Source: Sinorhizobium terangae (GTDB lineage: Bacteria; Pseudomonadota; Alphaproteobacteria; Rhizobiales; Rhizobiaceae). From it: a stretch of 57,558 nucleotides of DNA. Within the stretch, counting starts at the first letter, position 1, and every line of letters begins with the position of its first letter. The DNA lies in assembly GCF_009601505.1 (NCBI RefSeq), contig NZ_WITC01000117.1:1-57558 (forward strand), written 5' to 3'. The translations under genes and the position numbers were made by a program. The notes under the pieces were generated by a model. The model was not told the origin of the DNA. It did no database searches and worked only from the letters and a program-made list of their open reading frames with translations. This document shows positions 17,669 to 26,968 of the stretch, piece after piece.

Positions 17669-18700
17669 TCATGGATCGAGGCTCCCCTGGCAATAGGTGC
17701 TGTCAAAGAAATCACGGTAGTTCTCGCCGCCGTTCCGGCTGTCCTGACAGATCGACGTCAGCAGGTTGCGTGCTTCGCCGTTGCCGCCGATGGCCAGTTC
17801 GAAATAGGCGCGCGCGGCCCGGTTCGCGTCGATCGCCTGGGCGCGGGACGCATTGAAGGTCCTCGGATCGTACCACTGGGCTTGCCTGATTTTCGCGGCC
17901 GCATTTCCTCGTTGGACGGCCAGATCGATCGCCTGCTGCCCGATGCCGCTGTCATTCGCCTGGAACGCCTCTTCGCTCAGAGCCAGCAACTCGTCTCCGT
18001 CGTTGTCGGACTGTTTGAGGCGTGCGAATTTCGCCGACAGCGACTCTGGCGGAGGAGTGGCAGGTTCCTGCTCAGTGGTAGTGGGCTGGGGTTGAGGCGG
18101 GGGCGTCGGGGTAGACTTTGGCCAGTACGAATAGCCAAGTCCTCCGCCGCCGACCAGCAGCAACAGCAGGAGAAATACCCACGAAAAGCCCCGCTTGGGA
18201 GGCTTGACGGGCGCATCCTCCTCTTTGACTGGCTCCAGTATCGGAACAGGCGGAGGCTCGAACAGAGGAGGGGGGGCAGGCAGGGGTAGCGGTTCCGGAG
18301 GGTCTGCGGGCTTCGGTGGCAATTCCGGAGGAACCTTGAACCCCTCAAGTGTCCCTGAATATCCCTTTGGATTCTGCATGATCTCGGGCCAGAACGCCTG
18401 ACCATAGACTTCAGCGCCGTCTAACTGCAAACGGACATACAGGCTATACGGAATTCGGTCGCAGATATTCGGACCGGCACGTACGACGGTTTGATCTGGG
18501 GACCGCGAGACGACTTCCGCCTCCATCGCGGCGGGACCCGCTTGCCATCCGTCGGCCCCTAAATAAGGGGTGTCCGTGGATTTTCGCGAGACGACAAGCT
18601 GGACTGGGCCGTCACCAATGGAGACATTGTGGAACGTTATGAGCGCGTGACCGAAATAGCGCTCTTCATCCTCGACTACCTCGACGCGGACCTCTTTCAT
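17669..18700 (-). CDS. single-pass membrane protein with proline-rich stalks and Sel1-like tail
   Basis: ATG at 18700 overlaps the SrfC stop as ATGA, so translation is probably coupled; the open frame further upstream lies inside srfC. The 343 residues comprise an N-terminal domain of about 120 residues, probably cytoplasmic beta-rich (MKEVRVEVVEDEERYFGHAL), then a proline-rich linker (123-170). A membrane segment SWVFLLLLLLVGGGG (172-192) is followed by a second proline-rich stretch (195-218) and the DNDGDELLALS... Sel1-like module (223-343), also present in the PAN protein encoded next. The topology would place the Sel1-like tail in the periplasm. The shared module suggests this protein connects the cytoplasmic Srf components with the exported PAN proteins; that is inference. 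Confidence 0.8.
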   Translation of the reverse strand: MKEVRVEVVEDEERYFGHALITFHNVSIGDGPVQLVVSRKSTDTPYLGADGWQAGPAAMEAEVVSRSPDQTVVRAGPNICDRIPYSLYVRLQLDGAEVYGQAFWPEIMQNPKGYSGTLEGFKVPPELPPKPADPPEPLPLPAPPPLFEPPPVPILEPVKEEDAPVKPPKRGFSWVFLLLLLLVGGGGLGYSYWPKSTPTPPPQPQPTTTEQEPATPPPESLSAKFARLKQSDNDGDELLALSEEAFQANDSGIGQQAIDLAVQRGNAAAKIRQAQWYDPRTFNASRAQAIDANRAARAYFELAIGGNGEARNLLTSICQDSRNGGENYRDFFDSTYCQGSLDP

Positions 18701-21420
18701 CGGGCAGCCTTCCCGAGTTTGACCGACGACGAAGAGGGATCGGTCAGTCCGGCGATGATCACCCTCAGCCGCTCGTTCTGCTCTACGTTGACCGTGAAAC
18801 CCTCTCCCGACATCACGTTGTCGATCACCAGTTGATGGAAGGCGTACATCCATTCAGAAAGGGCGAGATAAGCGAAGTTGCGCCTTTCATGCGGTAGCTG
18901 ATCGCAGTTCGCCTGCGATGCCCGATTGGCGAAAACCGCGAAGGTACCTTCGTCGGTGCCGTCCGGTGCCTTTGGACGCTTCTCTTCCGGCACCGAGTCG
19001 AATCCAAGGGTACTCGCGAAGCGGTTGATGTGGCTTGTCGCGAAGAATCCGGCCTTCTCGAGCAGGATGTCGGGACGCTCGATCGCGTTCCCCGTGAGTT
19101 TCCCCAGATCGATGGCGATGCGGCTCTCAAGGTCGCAGCGACGTGCGCCGGCGACCAGTTCGGAGACCATCTCGCCCGCCGTCTCCGCATCCAGCCCCAT
19201 GGTTTGCAGAGCCTCGTCGTTCCGGGTCAGGGCAAAAAGGTTCTCCGTCCAGTGTCCGACGGCCGCCCTCGCAAGATAGGTCTCCTTTTGCATCGCCTTT
19301 GGCGTGGCGGAGACCACCGTTTCAGGGCCATTCGCCGCCGCAGCTGTCGCGGGTTTTTTCGCGCGCCCCGGCAACGGAGGCCCGCCCTTTGTCGGCAAAG
19401 GGGGCGCTGACGGCCGCTTGCCCTTCGGTTCGGCAACGGCTCCCCGGTTGTCGTCCGAAGATGACAGGCCCCTCAGACGGCTTCCGTATGCGATGTGCAG
19501 GTGTTCGGCTATTCCGTTCTGGGATATCTGCAACATCCGGATCGCGCTGCCGAACTGGTTCCGGTTCCAGGAATCCGACAGGCCCGAAAGTATTTTCCCC
19601 GAAACTTCCTCGCGCTCCTCGAGACGCTTGTTGATGTCGCTGTCCACGAAATAGGGCGATACGACGCGCCTGATCTCTTGGGCGATGACGGCGATGCGTT
19701 CCCGAATCTGATTGTACTTGATGTCGGCCCTGCAAATCGTGGCGAGGTTCTGGGCGAGATAGGTGACGCCGCCGTCGTTGAGCTTGAGCGCTTCGTCGAA
19801 GGCACGGGCGGGGTCGAGGAAATGATTTTGGACTTCCTCAACCTCGAGGTAGGCCTCTCGCAGGATCGCGACCTTATCGACTTTTTCCGGCAGTATCTCC
19901 ACTTCCTGGTTGCCGTCGTACCTGATCATGAACTCGGCTTTGAAATTGGGATTGCGCAGCCAGAACGTGTTCCTGAAGGGGGTCCCCGGTGTCCACTCGA
20001 ACGGCCACCTGTGCGCCTTGCCGAAATAGGTCGTCAGGGAAGCGCCCATGCGCGCCTTGAACCGGTCGGACGGATTTTGGCCTTCCTCGCCTGCCTTCTC
20101 GGTGAAGTGCTGGTCCATCATCGTCAGGATGAGGAAAAGCGCGGTCTCGGCCCGGGCGCGGTCGGCGGGAGTGGCCCCGTGCGTCGTCTGTATCCATCTG
20201 TCGATCATGTCGGGAAGTTCGACGACTTCCTGGTTCGACGGTTTGATACAGAGCAGGATGCTGGAAATCTCCTGCTCCGCGACGTAGCGATCGAACAGGA
20301 AGGCGACCTTTCCCCGACGGAACAAGTCCTGGAGCGCGTCCAGCTTGTCCTCGAAAAAGGTTTCGAAATCGACCTTTTGCCTGCTTCTCGCACCCGGGAA
20401 ATCGAGGAGATCGGTGTGTTCGAAGAACGGCCACGGCCGCTCGGCGATGGTTATCCTGAGTTCGGCCGCGAGCGCCGTGACCACCGACCTTGCAAGCATG
20501 ACCGGGGGACCGTTCATCGAACGGATCGAAAGGTCCTCCTTCTGCTTATGGGTTCCAAGACCGCTCAGCGTCGCCACGTCGATGATGCTTTTTTCCCGAG
20601 GGATCAGCGCGTCGATCTGGCAATAGGCGTCCGTCGGAAACCCCAACCTCTCGAGCGCCGACACAAGCTCCACGTAGACGGACGTGAATTGGGGAATGCC
20701 GCCCCAGAGGACCGAAAGGAGTTCGGCGCGGTCGCGGACGGAAAGGCGCGGAGCGAGTTCCGACGCCGTTTGCCAGTATGCGGAAAGGGTTTCGATGTAG
20801 GAAAGCCCGGAGAACTGCTTCTCGAAGTAGTCCTGCAGGTCCCACAGGTCTTCCTCGATCATCCCGCGGGCCGCTTGCGCTCCGGCGCGCGACCGCGCCG
20901 CCTCCAGCACCGACAGAACGGTTTCCGGTTTCAGCGGGGCCCTTTTCTTCGGTTCCCCGTCGAGGAAGAAGCTGTTGCCGAGGATTTTGGCGATGTCGGT
21001 CTCGCTCAGCATGCGAAGCACGACCGGCGATCCCGCGGGGCTGGGTTCCTGTCGGACCGAAAACCGCGTGACCAGGCCCGTCGACTCCCGGTCACCGCCC
21101 GGGTTGATCTCGCGGATGAAGTCCACGTCGCGGCCAAGGTCGCCGAAGCGTGCCATGAGCGGGTTGTCCTTGTCCCTCGCGAGTACGGAGACGAGGTAGG
21201 ACTTCCCTGCCTGGCTGGGTCCGAACACGCCGACGCACATCGGGCGGTCGATGGCGGCGTGTACCTTTTTCGCTGCGATGATCGACTTCCTGATCTGCTG
21301 CTCGGCAATCTTGCGGCTCGCGCCCACACGTTCGGCATTCGCGACATCGGAAACCCAAGCAAGGCTCTCCTGAGCCAGTTCGAGGGCGTTGCCACAGATT
21401 TTCTTCAGCTCAGTTTGCAT
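18697..21420 (-). CDS. srfC: SrfC-family P-loop protein
   Basis: The 907-residue length and sequence character match the SrfC family (annotated as virulence factor, named from an SsrB-regulated locus of Salmonella). A Walker A motif GPSQAGKSYL is at residues 67-76, preceded by a hydrophobic MCVGVF strand. A Walker-B-like strand with FFEHTDLLDFPGARSR (about 335-350) resembles the DxPG region of dynamin-like and other GTPases. The long rest is helical, and a low-complexity basic proline region (about 655-705) separates it from a C-terminal domain. No signal peptide or membrane segment is evident. It starts 15 bases after srfB and overlaps the following membrane-protein gene by four bases. NTP hydrolysis is inferred from motifs; the cellular role is not settled. 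Confidence 0.85.
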   Translation of the reverse strand: MQTELKKICGNALELAQESLAWVSDVANAERVGASRKIAEQQIRKSIIAAKKVHAAIDRPMCVGVFGPSQAGKSYLVSVLARDKDNPLMARFGDLGRDVDFIREINPGGDRESTGLVTRFSVRQEPSPAGSPVVLRMLSETDIAKILGNSFFLDGEPKKRAPLKPETVLSVLEAARSRAGAQAARGMIEEDLWDLQDYFEKQFSGLSYIETLSAYWQTASELAPRLSVRDRAELLSVLWGGIPQFTSVYVELVSALERLGFPTDAYCQIDALIPREKSIIDVATLSGLGTHKQKEDLSIRSMNGPPVMLARSVVTALAAELRITIAERPWPFFEHTDLLDFPGARSRQKVDFETFFEDKLDALQDLFRRGKVAFLFDRYVAEQEISSILLCIKPSNQEVVELPDMIDRWIQTTHGATPADRARAETALFLILTMMDQHFTEKAGEEGQNPSDRFKARMGASLTTYFGKAHRWPFEWTPGTPFRNTFWLRNPNFKAEFMIRYDGNQEVEILPEKVDKVAILREAYLEVEEVQNHFLDPARAFDEALKLNDGGVTYLAQNLATICRADIKYNQIRERIAVIAQEIRRVVSPYFVDSDINKRLEEREEVSGKILSGLSDSWNRNQFGSAIRMLQISQNGIAEHLHIAYGSRLRGLSSSDDNRGAVAEPKGKRPSAPPLPTKGGPPLPGRAKKPATAAAANGPETVVSATPKAMQKETYLARAAVGHWTENLFALTRNDEALQTMGLDAETAGEMVSELVAGARRCDLESRIAIDLGKLTGNAIERPDILLEKAGFFATSHINRFASTLGFDSVPEEKRPKAPDGTDEGTFAVFANRASQANCDQLPHERRNFAYLALSEWMYAFHQLVIDNVMSGEGFTVNVEQNERLRVIIAGLTDPSSSSVKLGKAAR

Positions 21421-21435
21421 GATGATCGTCCGAAC

Positions 21436-24400
21436 TCATTGTATCGACAGTATCCCCGTGTCGAGCCAGTATCCGTCGCCCGTGTCTATCGCCAAGGTGT
21501 CGAGTTTCAGCTCCATCAGCCGATTGACCGGTGCGCCCGACGCATCTTCGGCGTCCTCGATCACGAACTCCTCCCGAGTGAGTTCGCTGGACAAAAGGAT
21601 CGCCTCGTTGGTTTCCTCCTCGTCCGCGTTCTGGGCGTTCCTCGCGATCGTCACCTTGATCGGCTTCGGAATGTGGCGGGTCGTCCGGGACTGGGCGACC
21701 GTGAGCTTGTAAAGCGGCGTCGCTACCCAGCGCTCCAGAGGCAACTGCCGGAAACCGATACGTACGGGATTGTGATAGTCGAACGTGGTTTCCTCGGCCT
21801 CGCCGATGCTGTCGAGATCGATATCGCGGAACAGCAGTTTCTCGTCCGTCAACGTGGTTCCGCTCTCGAGGCGGCCGATGTAGCGCGCCGTGGAACGCAT
21901 CCTCAGGTACTGGGAATAGAGCGTGAAGTTGGTGATCGAGGACTCGGAGAGAGCGCAGAGCATCGCACCGACGACCGCCGTCGTCTTCGGATCGTCGATA
22001 TGGGTGTTGCTGACGCCGCGGAACGGATACCAGGTTCCGACCCTGTAATCCCTGATGGGGATCACCGCATCGGTCCTCACCGCCATCTTGTTCGTGAACA
22101 GGCTGACCATCTGCGGGAGCCGCATCGGCCGTCCCGTCAGCAACACGACATCTGCGTCCAAATGGTTGATGGCTTCCCCGATGTTGTCGAACACGCTGTC
22201 GAACGTCGCCAGAACGCATTCCTCCACGGCAACCGGGTCGATCAGGATGTCACAGTCGGCGATGCGGAATTCTTCCGCTCCGAGGGCGTACGCCTTGCCC
22301 TTGAGGTATTCGAGTATTCTCTCGTCGACGGGGATTTCGGCTTCCTCGTCATCGTCGCGCATGTCGAAAAACTCGGAGGCCTTCCGTATCGTGGTATGGC
22401 GCTCGTTCGGTGACATTGCCTCGCATTCGGAGAGAATGCCGATGGCGATGGGCTGCAAGACCTCGAGCACGAACTGCCGCCTGAGATGCTTTTCCTGCTC
22501 CGACATTGTCGGGTTGTCGCCTGCGAAACGGTCCTTTAGGAAGTTGCGTGCGCTTCCGAGGCCCGCCGCAGCGAGTTGCTCCTCGAAACGGGGGATGATG
22601 AGACTCTCTATGATCGTCTTCAGCAGATCGTCGCCGGCGATGCGGAACCCCTCGCGGAAGTTCTGATCCGGATAGAGGGCCACGTTGTCCGTCTGGTAGT
22701 AAGTCGTCACCATCAGGTCGGTGGTGCCGCCGCCGACATCGACGCTGGCGATCCGCAGGCTGCGCTCTTCCTGTTTCGCTTTCGCCTTGTTCGGCGGAAG
22801 GGACGCGGGTCTCTCCCTGTCCTTCCCGAGAATGTCGAACAGCGAGCGTATCGAACCCAGCTTCTGAACGGCCTCGCCGTAGAGGTAGACGAGATGGACC
22901 GAACTCGCCTCGTCCCACGAACAGTGAACCTCGGGCCGCTTGCTGTTGATCCCGTTTTGCGTGTCGCTCCAGCCCGCCAACGACCATACGAGTTTGACCG
23001 CCGCCTCCGCCCGTGACTTGAGGATGCGCTGTTCCTGTACGGGAGTCGCCGACGGGATCGTCATGATGATCCGTCGAAGCCGCCTTGGCACGTCCTTGAG
23101 GCGGCGTTGCCGCCTGACGCCCGGATTGTTCATCATCGACATCGCCTGGGCGATTATTTCGCTGAGCATGAACGTGAAGAAGGATGACTTCGAGAAGGAG
23201 AACCGGCTGGCCGTCTGGAGTTCCTGCTCCATGACCTTCAGCTTGTACTTCTGCCGGTCGCTCTCGAGCTGCTCCAGCACATCGCCCCGGTCATTGACGA
23301 ACCTATAGATTGTGCGCTCGACGAGTGGCTGCACCGTGCCGTCCTCGTCCGGCGTGGCGGAGCGGAACTTCCAGGGCTGGAGGACCGGATCGGAACTCCA
23401 GAGATACCTCTTGGGAGAAGACATGCCGGTCGCCGCTTCGGTGCCCTCTGATTCACCGCGCAACCTCGACGCTTCCGGGCCGATGCGTAAAAGGCTCGGC
23501 CAGAAGAACGCCCTCGACCTGCCGGATCGCCGTGCCTTGTCTTCGGTGCCGAATTCGGCGGCGACAAGCTCGCACTGGCTCTCGAAAGGTTCGCGATAGA
23601 CCAGTTCCGGTTTAGAAAGGTCCCGCAGCTCCATCACCAGCGAATTGTTCAGATCGACGTTCATGTCATCGGGGAAGGACTGGATGAGCAGGCCGCAGGA
23701 GCGGGAGTTCCCGATATCGAGCACGAGATCGACGTCGATCGGCTGGACCGCCTTCGTCTCGCTCACCGTATCGATCAGCGTCACCCTTCCGAGCTTGATG
23801 ACGCTCGCGATCAACTGCACGAAGGTGATGTAGCGGGCGAGGTGTTCGAACTTGTAGGGGAAGTCGTCCGCCCTGAGTTCCCGGCCTCTCTTCTCCGCCT
23901 TCTTGTAGCTGTAGAAGATATCCCGAAGCCAGTCGTCGACCCACTGCTGGATGTCCACGTCTCCCCTGTCGGGTACGTTGATCTTGTGGGACAGGAAGGA
24001 AATGATATCCGCCAACCGGCTCATGTACCGGAACGACTCCGTTCGCGAAGCGTCTTCCGGCGACGGGGCAAGGTAGGGCCTGTTCGGCTTTTTCGGGGCG
24101 AGCGACGTGTCGAACGCGAAGATGATACGGTGGGTCGCCTCCTCGTCCTGGTAGGCCTTGCGGGTTTCGGTCACCCGCGCGCGAACCCAGTCGGTCGGCC
24201 CCTGCGCGTATATCTCGTTGCCGTAATCGTCCCGTCCAGGCTCGAGCTTGAAGAACGGCATCGGCACCCAGCGATTCAGGAAGGTATTCAACGCCAGGGA
24301 CTTGTTGACCTCGTAGTTCGCGACATCGTCGGCGTGCGACGAGTATGGGAAGGGTGCGGTGGGGTCGTCGTCCATCCAATTCGTCAGCAAACGGACGAGC

Positions 24401-24561
24401 GTCTTCCCGTCCGCGTCGACTTGACCGGGCGATTTCCGCTCCACGAACGAGCGCGACAGGCGCGGGGACTGGTCGAAATCGAACCCGAACTCGACAAACT
24501 GGATGCCGCTGTCGGGAACCAGCGTCAGACCTTCGCTGAAATCCGCAAGGTTGGTCAGCAT
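21436..24561 (-). CDS. srfB: SrfB-family protein with Hsp70/actin-type ATPase motifs
   Basis: The 1041-residue product corresponds to the SrfB family in length and order next to srfC. The sequence holds the hallmarks of the ASKHA (actin/Hsp70/sugar kinase) fold: a phosphate-1 type motif VDLVLDIGNSRSCGLL near residues 276-291, a phosphate-2 type motif ASVDVGGGTTDLMVTTYY near 603-620, and an adenosine-type motif VVLLTGRPMRLPQMVS near 801-816. The N-terminal 270 residues form an extra domain not recognised. No export signal. An actin- or chaperone-like ATPase beside the P-loop SrfC suggests an energised complex. A long open frame on the opposite strand (19495-22413) crosses this gene and srfC and is treated as a shadow. 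Confidence 0.85.
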   Translation of the reverse strand: MLTNLADFSEGLTLVPDSGIQFVEFGFDFDQSPRLSRSFVERKSPGQVDADGKTLVRLLTNWMDDDPTAPFPYSSHADDVANYEVNKSLALNTFLNRWVPMPFFKLEPGRDDYGNEIYAQGPTDWVRARVTETRKAYQDEEATHRIIFAFDTSLAPKKPNRPYLAPSPEDASRTESFRYMSRLADIISFLSHKINVPDRGDVDIQQWVDDWLRDIFYSYKKAEKRGRELRADDFPYKFEHLARYITFVQLIASVIKLGRVTLIDTVSETKAVQPIDVDLVLDIGNSRSCGLLIQSFPDDMNVDLNNSLVMELRDLSKPELVYREPFESQCELVAAEFGTEDKARRSGRSRAFFWPSLLRIGPEASRLRGESEGTEAATGMSSPKRYLWSSDPVLQPWKFRSATPDEDGTVQPLVERTIYRFVNDRGDVLEQLESDRQKYKLKVMEQELQTASRFSFSKSSFFTFMLSEIIAQAMSMMNNPGVRRQRRLKDVPRRLRRIIMTIPSATPVQEQRILKSRAEAAVKLVWSLAGWSDTQNGINSKRPEVHCSWDEASSVHLVYLYGEAVQKLGSIRSLFDILGKDRERPASLPPNKAKAKQEERSLRIASVDVGGGTTDLMVTTYYQTDNVALYPDQNFREGFRIAGDDLLKTIIESLIIPRFEEQLAAAGLGSARNFLKDRFAGDNPTMSEQEKHLRRQFVLEVLQPIAIGILSECEAMSPNERHTTIRKASEFFDMRDDDEEAEIPVDERILEYLKGKAYALGAEEFRIADCDILIDPVAVEECVLATFDSVFDNIGEAINHLDADVVLLTGRPMRLPQMVSLFTNKMAVRTDAVIPIRDYRVGTWYPFRGVSNTHIDDPKTTAVVGAMLCALSESSITNFTLYSQYLRMRSTARYIGRLESGTTLTDEKLLFRDIDLDSIGEAEETTFDYHNPVRIGFRQLPLERWVATPLYKLTVAQSRTTRHIPKPIKVTIARNAQNADEEETNEAILLSSELTREEFVIEDAEDASGAPVNRLMELKLDTLAIDTGDGYWLDTGILSIQ

Positions 24562-24598
24562 GTCATCACCATGGGGCAGGTTGTGTCGTACGTGGTCG

Positions 24599-25867
24599 TC
24601 ACGGGACAGTGAACTCCATTACTTTGGCGTCGTTTACGAACTGGACGCTCCCAGATTGGACAATCGGCTCTTTCCCCTTCTGTTGCACAACCACCTTGAA
24701 CGGCGTTGCTCCGGGGGCCTGTCCGCCGTTAACTCCGTAATACTTGACCTCAATGCCGTATCGCCCTGGCATCAATGACCTTTCACCAAAGCGAACGTGT
24801 TCTATGGGCTGTTGGCTGTACGTTTGATAGTTCTTGTCGATCTCCAGTTCCCCGCCGCAGGCCTTCTTGTTGCCGTGAAAAATCCTCTCTCCGTTCGGAC
24901 AAACGACGATTAGGTCGAGATCGTTTGTGTTGTTCCAGACAAGACTTACCGTTGTTTCGTTCGGATTGAGATCGACCCCTTCCACACGGGTCCGTTCTCT
25001 CACCTGGTCTACCGGATCGGGCGGCGGCGCTGGAATGCAGCTGGCGACCTTGACCCTTACCTGCTCCGTCAGAGCGCCGAGTTCGGCCGTCAGAGCGTCG
25101 CTCTGTCTTCTACCCGCCTCCATCTGCGGGTTTGGAAGCTGCCTGCAAAACGCGCCGTCTCCCCAGCCGTAGACGTAGCGATCGGTGAAAGGCACCCGTA
25201 TTCCGCAAGCGGGGAGCAGGAACCATCCGATGACAAACGGGAGGACAAGCGCGAGCGTCCAGAGTGCCGACGACAGGATACCGAGCCAGTTCCTCGTGGC
25301 CGGTTTTGACGGGACAACGGGGGGAGTGACGGGTTCGCCCTGACCGATGTTGACCTGTGCCGTTTCAGGCAGCACCTTTACCGGCCTTCTAATGGCGTCG
25401 CCGCGCCCGCCTGAGAGGTCCGAAGTCTGTGCTTCGTAACCCCAGGCTGTCAGGACGATGGCGGCCTTGCCGGAAGGCACGTCTCCCAAAAGCCAGACGT
25501 CGTCATGGCCGGGGTATCGTACCGCATTGCGCAGCGCCGAGGCCGTGTTCTGGGCAGCCTGGTCGTTCCGCGACTCGTAACGTTCCGCGGCGCTCGTAAT
25601 CACCGAGACGTCCGCCTGGAGGCGTTTCTTGTAGTAGTCCGCAAGCTCTTCGGGAATGGTTGACAGCCGCGTGATGGGGTCGTCGCTGTCGATGTACCAG
25701 TCAACACCTGTCTTGTCGTTCCGTTCCACGGGTTCGGCAAGCCGGAGCGCCACGCGTCCCTTGAACTCTCTCTCGAGTATCCCCTCCATTCGAGGCAGGG
25801 ATCGATCGGCGGCAGAGCCAACCGGACGCATGTTCAGAAGGGAGGTCATAGTGATGAACTGGCTCAT
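24599..25867 (-). CDS. membrane protein with DUF2135/YfaP-like domain
   Basis: The ATG at 25867 overlaps the stop of the SrfA-like gene as ATGA, so the two are coupled. The 422-residue protein has an N-terminal domain of about 180 residues with DWYIDSDDPITRLSTIPEE, one strong membrane segment (about 195-220), and a short coiled-coil-like stretch with Cys residues. A C-terminal beta domain (about 305-415) begins TTVSLVWNNTNDLDLIVVCP and includes NGERIFHGNKKACGGELEID and LMPGRYGIEVKYYG. This pattern is that of YfaP/DUF2135-type Ig-like domains, whose DLDLxV strand and xPGxYxV turn are characteristic; in this topology the domain would be periplasmic. It ends 37 bases before srfB. Its role is unknown, but the placement marks it as a membrane component of the Srf complex. 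Confidence 0.75.
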   Translation of the reverse strand: MSQFITMTSLLNMRPVGSAADRSLPRMEGILEREFKGRVALRLAEPVERNDKTGVDWYIDSDDPITRLSTIPEELADYYKKRLQADVSVITSAAERYESRNDQAAQNTASALRNAVRYPGHDDVWLLGDVPSGKAAIVLTAWGYEAQTSDLSGGRGDAIRRPVKVLPETAQVNIGQGEPVTPPVVPSKPATRNWLGILSSALWTLALVLPFVIGWFLLPACGIRVPFTDRYVYGWGDGAFCRQLPNPQMEAGRRQSDALTAELGALTEQVRVKVASCIPAPPPDPVDQVRERTRVEGVDLNPNETTVSLVWNNTNDLDLIVVCPNGERIFHGNKKACGGELEIDKNYQTYSQQPIEHVRFGERSLMPGRYGIEVKYYGVNGGQAPGATPFKVVVQQKGKEPIVQSGSVQFVNDAKVMEFTVP

Positions 25868-26811
25868 TGCGCACCACCCTGCTGACCTGCCGCCGGATTT
25901 GGCGTCGTCGACACCGCCTCTCGGGGCGGCAGCCCGACAAGCGTCGGGTCGATCGCGCATGCGTTCTTGCCGATCTCCGATTTCAGGAGGGTGATGTTCT
26001 GAGCGAGATTTTCGTTTTCCGTCGCCAATTGGGAGAGGACGCCCTGGTCCGCGGGGCTCTCCTTCTCATAGATCAGATTGCCCGGCCACGCCGTGTAGAC
26101 GAGGATGGCCCCGAAGAGTGCGACAAGCGCGGCGGGGACCCACCATCGGACAGGTCGTTGCACGCCGGCGACCGTGACGGCCGGCGGCGGAGTCATCGCC
26201 GGAGCTTGTCGCCGGATTGGCTGGTTGGTCCGCTTGACGTGTGAGGGGTCCTTTGCTTCGATGCTACCCAAGCTCGCCCACTGCTTTCCAGGCAGGCGCG
26301 CCATCATGTCGGTCTTCAGGAAGCGGCTGATCGTTCCGTCGATGTGCCTCGCGTACGCGGCCTCGGAAACCGTGGCCGCAGACGGCAACGCGCCCCAGTT
26401 GGTGAGTACCGCATGCTCTCCGACGGCCATGACGAATTTGTCGTCGTAGACGTTCAGCATGGCGGCGACCGTTTCCCCGATTTCCGGGTCGCGCAGCGCC
26501 GGCTTGAGCGCCTCCAGCCGCTGGATCAGGTCTTCTTCGACACGGGACAGTTTTGCCCGGTCTATCGCACCCAGTTCCTTCGGGTCATCGTCGTAGCTTC
26601 CGAACCAGGCGACGTTCAGTAGGTCGCCTCCGTCATCCCTCTTGACATTCGGTTCCGCGAACACCCGAGACGCGCCGTCGCCACAGAGCGCGTCGATTCG
26701 GGAAAACGTGTTCGCGCAGGAGTTCCAAAGCGGACTGCCTTTCAGGGACAGGACCTCTGAGGCTTTGACTTTCGTCGAGCGTACAAAATGAAAGTTGCCC
26801 GGCTTTGCCAT
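25864..26811 (-). CDS. SrfA-like single-pass membrane protein, first gene of the Srf/PAN operon
   Basis: The 315-residue product has a cytoplasmic-looking N-terminal region of about 215 residues (AEPNVKRDDGGDLLNVAWFG and GEHAVLTNWGALPS), then a membrane segment WWVPAALVALFGAILVYTAW (about 222-241) and a short coiled-coil region (VLSQLATENENLAQNITLLK). The tail is rich in Pro, Gly and Gln. Its position directly before the DUF2135-like, srfB and srfC genes is where srfA stands in the Salmonella locus; sequence identity with SrfA could not be verified. A GGGGGC stretch precedes the ATG. The 880 bp upstream, up to the divergent NACHT gene, must hold the promoter for the thirteen-gene run. Confidence 0.65.
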   Translation of the reverse strand: MAKPGNFHFVRSTKVKASEVLSLKGSPLWNSCANTFSRIDALCGDGASRVFAEPNVKRDDGGDLLNVAWFGSYDDDPKELGAIDRAKLSRVEEDLIQRLEALKPALRDPEIGETVAAMLNVYDDKFVMAVGEHAVLTNWGALPSAATVSEAAYARHIDGTISRFLKTDMMARLPGKQWASLGSIEAKDPSHVKRTNQPIRRQAPAMTPPPAVTVAGVQRPVRWWVPAALVALFGAILVYTAWPGNLIYEKESPADQGVLSQLATENENLAQNITLLKSEIGKNACAIDPTLVGLPPREAVSTTPNPAAGQQGGAQ

Positions 26812-26968
26812 AAAGCCCCCATGCCCAAACCAGTGTCCCCATGGGTATTTGCAACCGATGATCGATTGGTGTCAAGCTGATGGAACGGCGGTAAAAATCG
26901 TTTGTCTGAGTGCCTACGATACGAGTGAGGGGCAGTGGCCGAGTTCGAGAAGGGCTTCGCCTCAACGC

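Noticed and set aside
11365..17693. repeat array or CRISPR suggested by recurring similar DNA in the PAN genes
   Set aside because: The similarity is at the level of homologous coding domains of about 80 codons, not short regular repeats with spacers.
19495..22413. 972-codon open frame on the plus strand
   Set aside because: It lies exactly antisense to srfC and srfB, has no recognisable domain and an arginine-rich composition typical of the complement of GC-rich genes. The minus-strand proteins have clear motifs.
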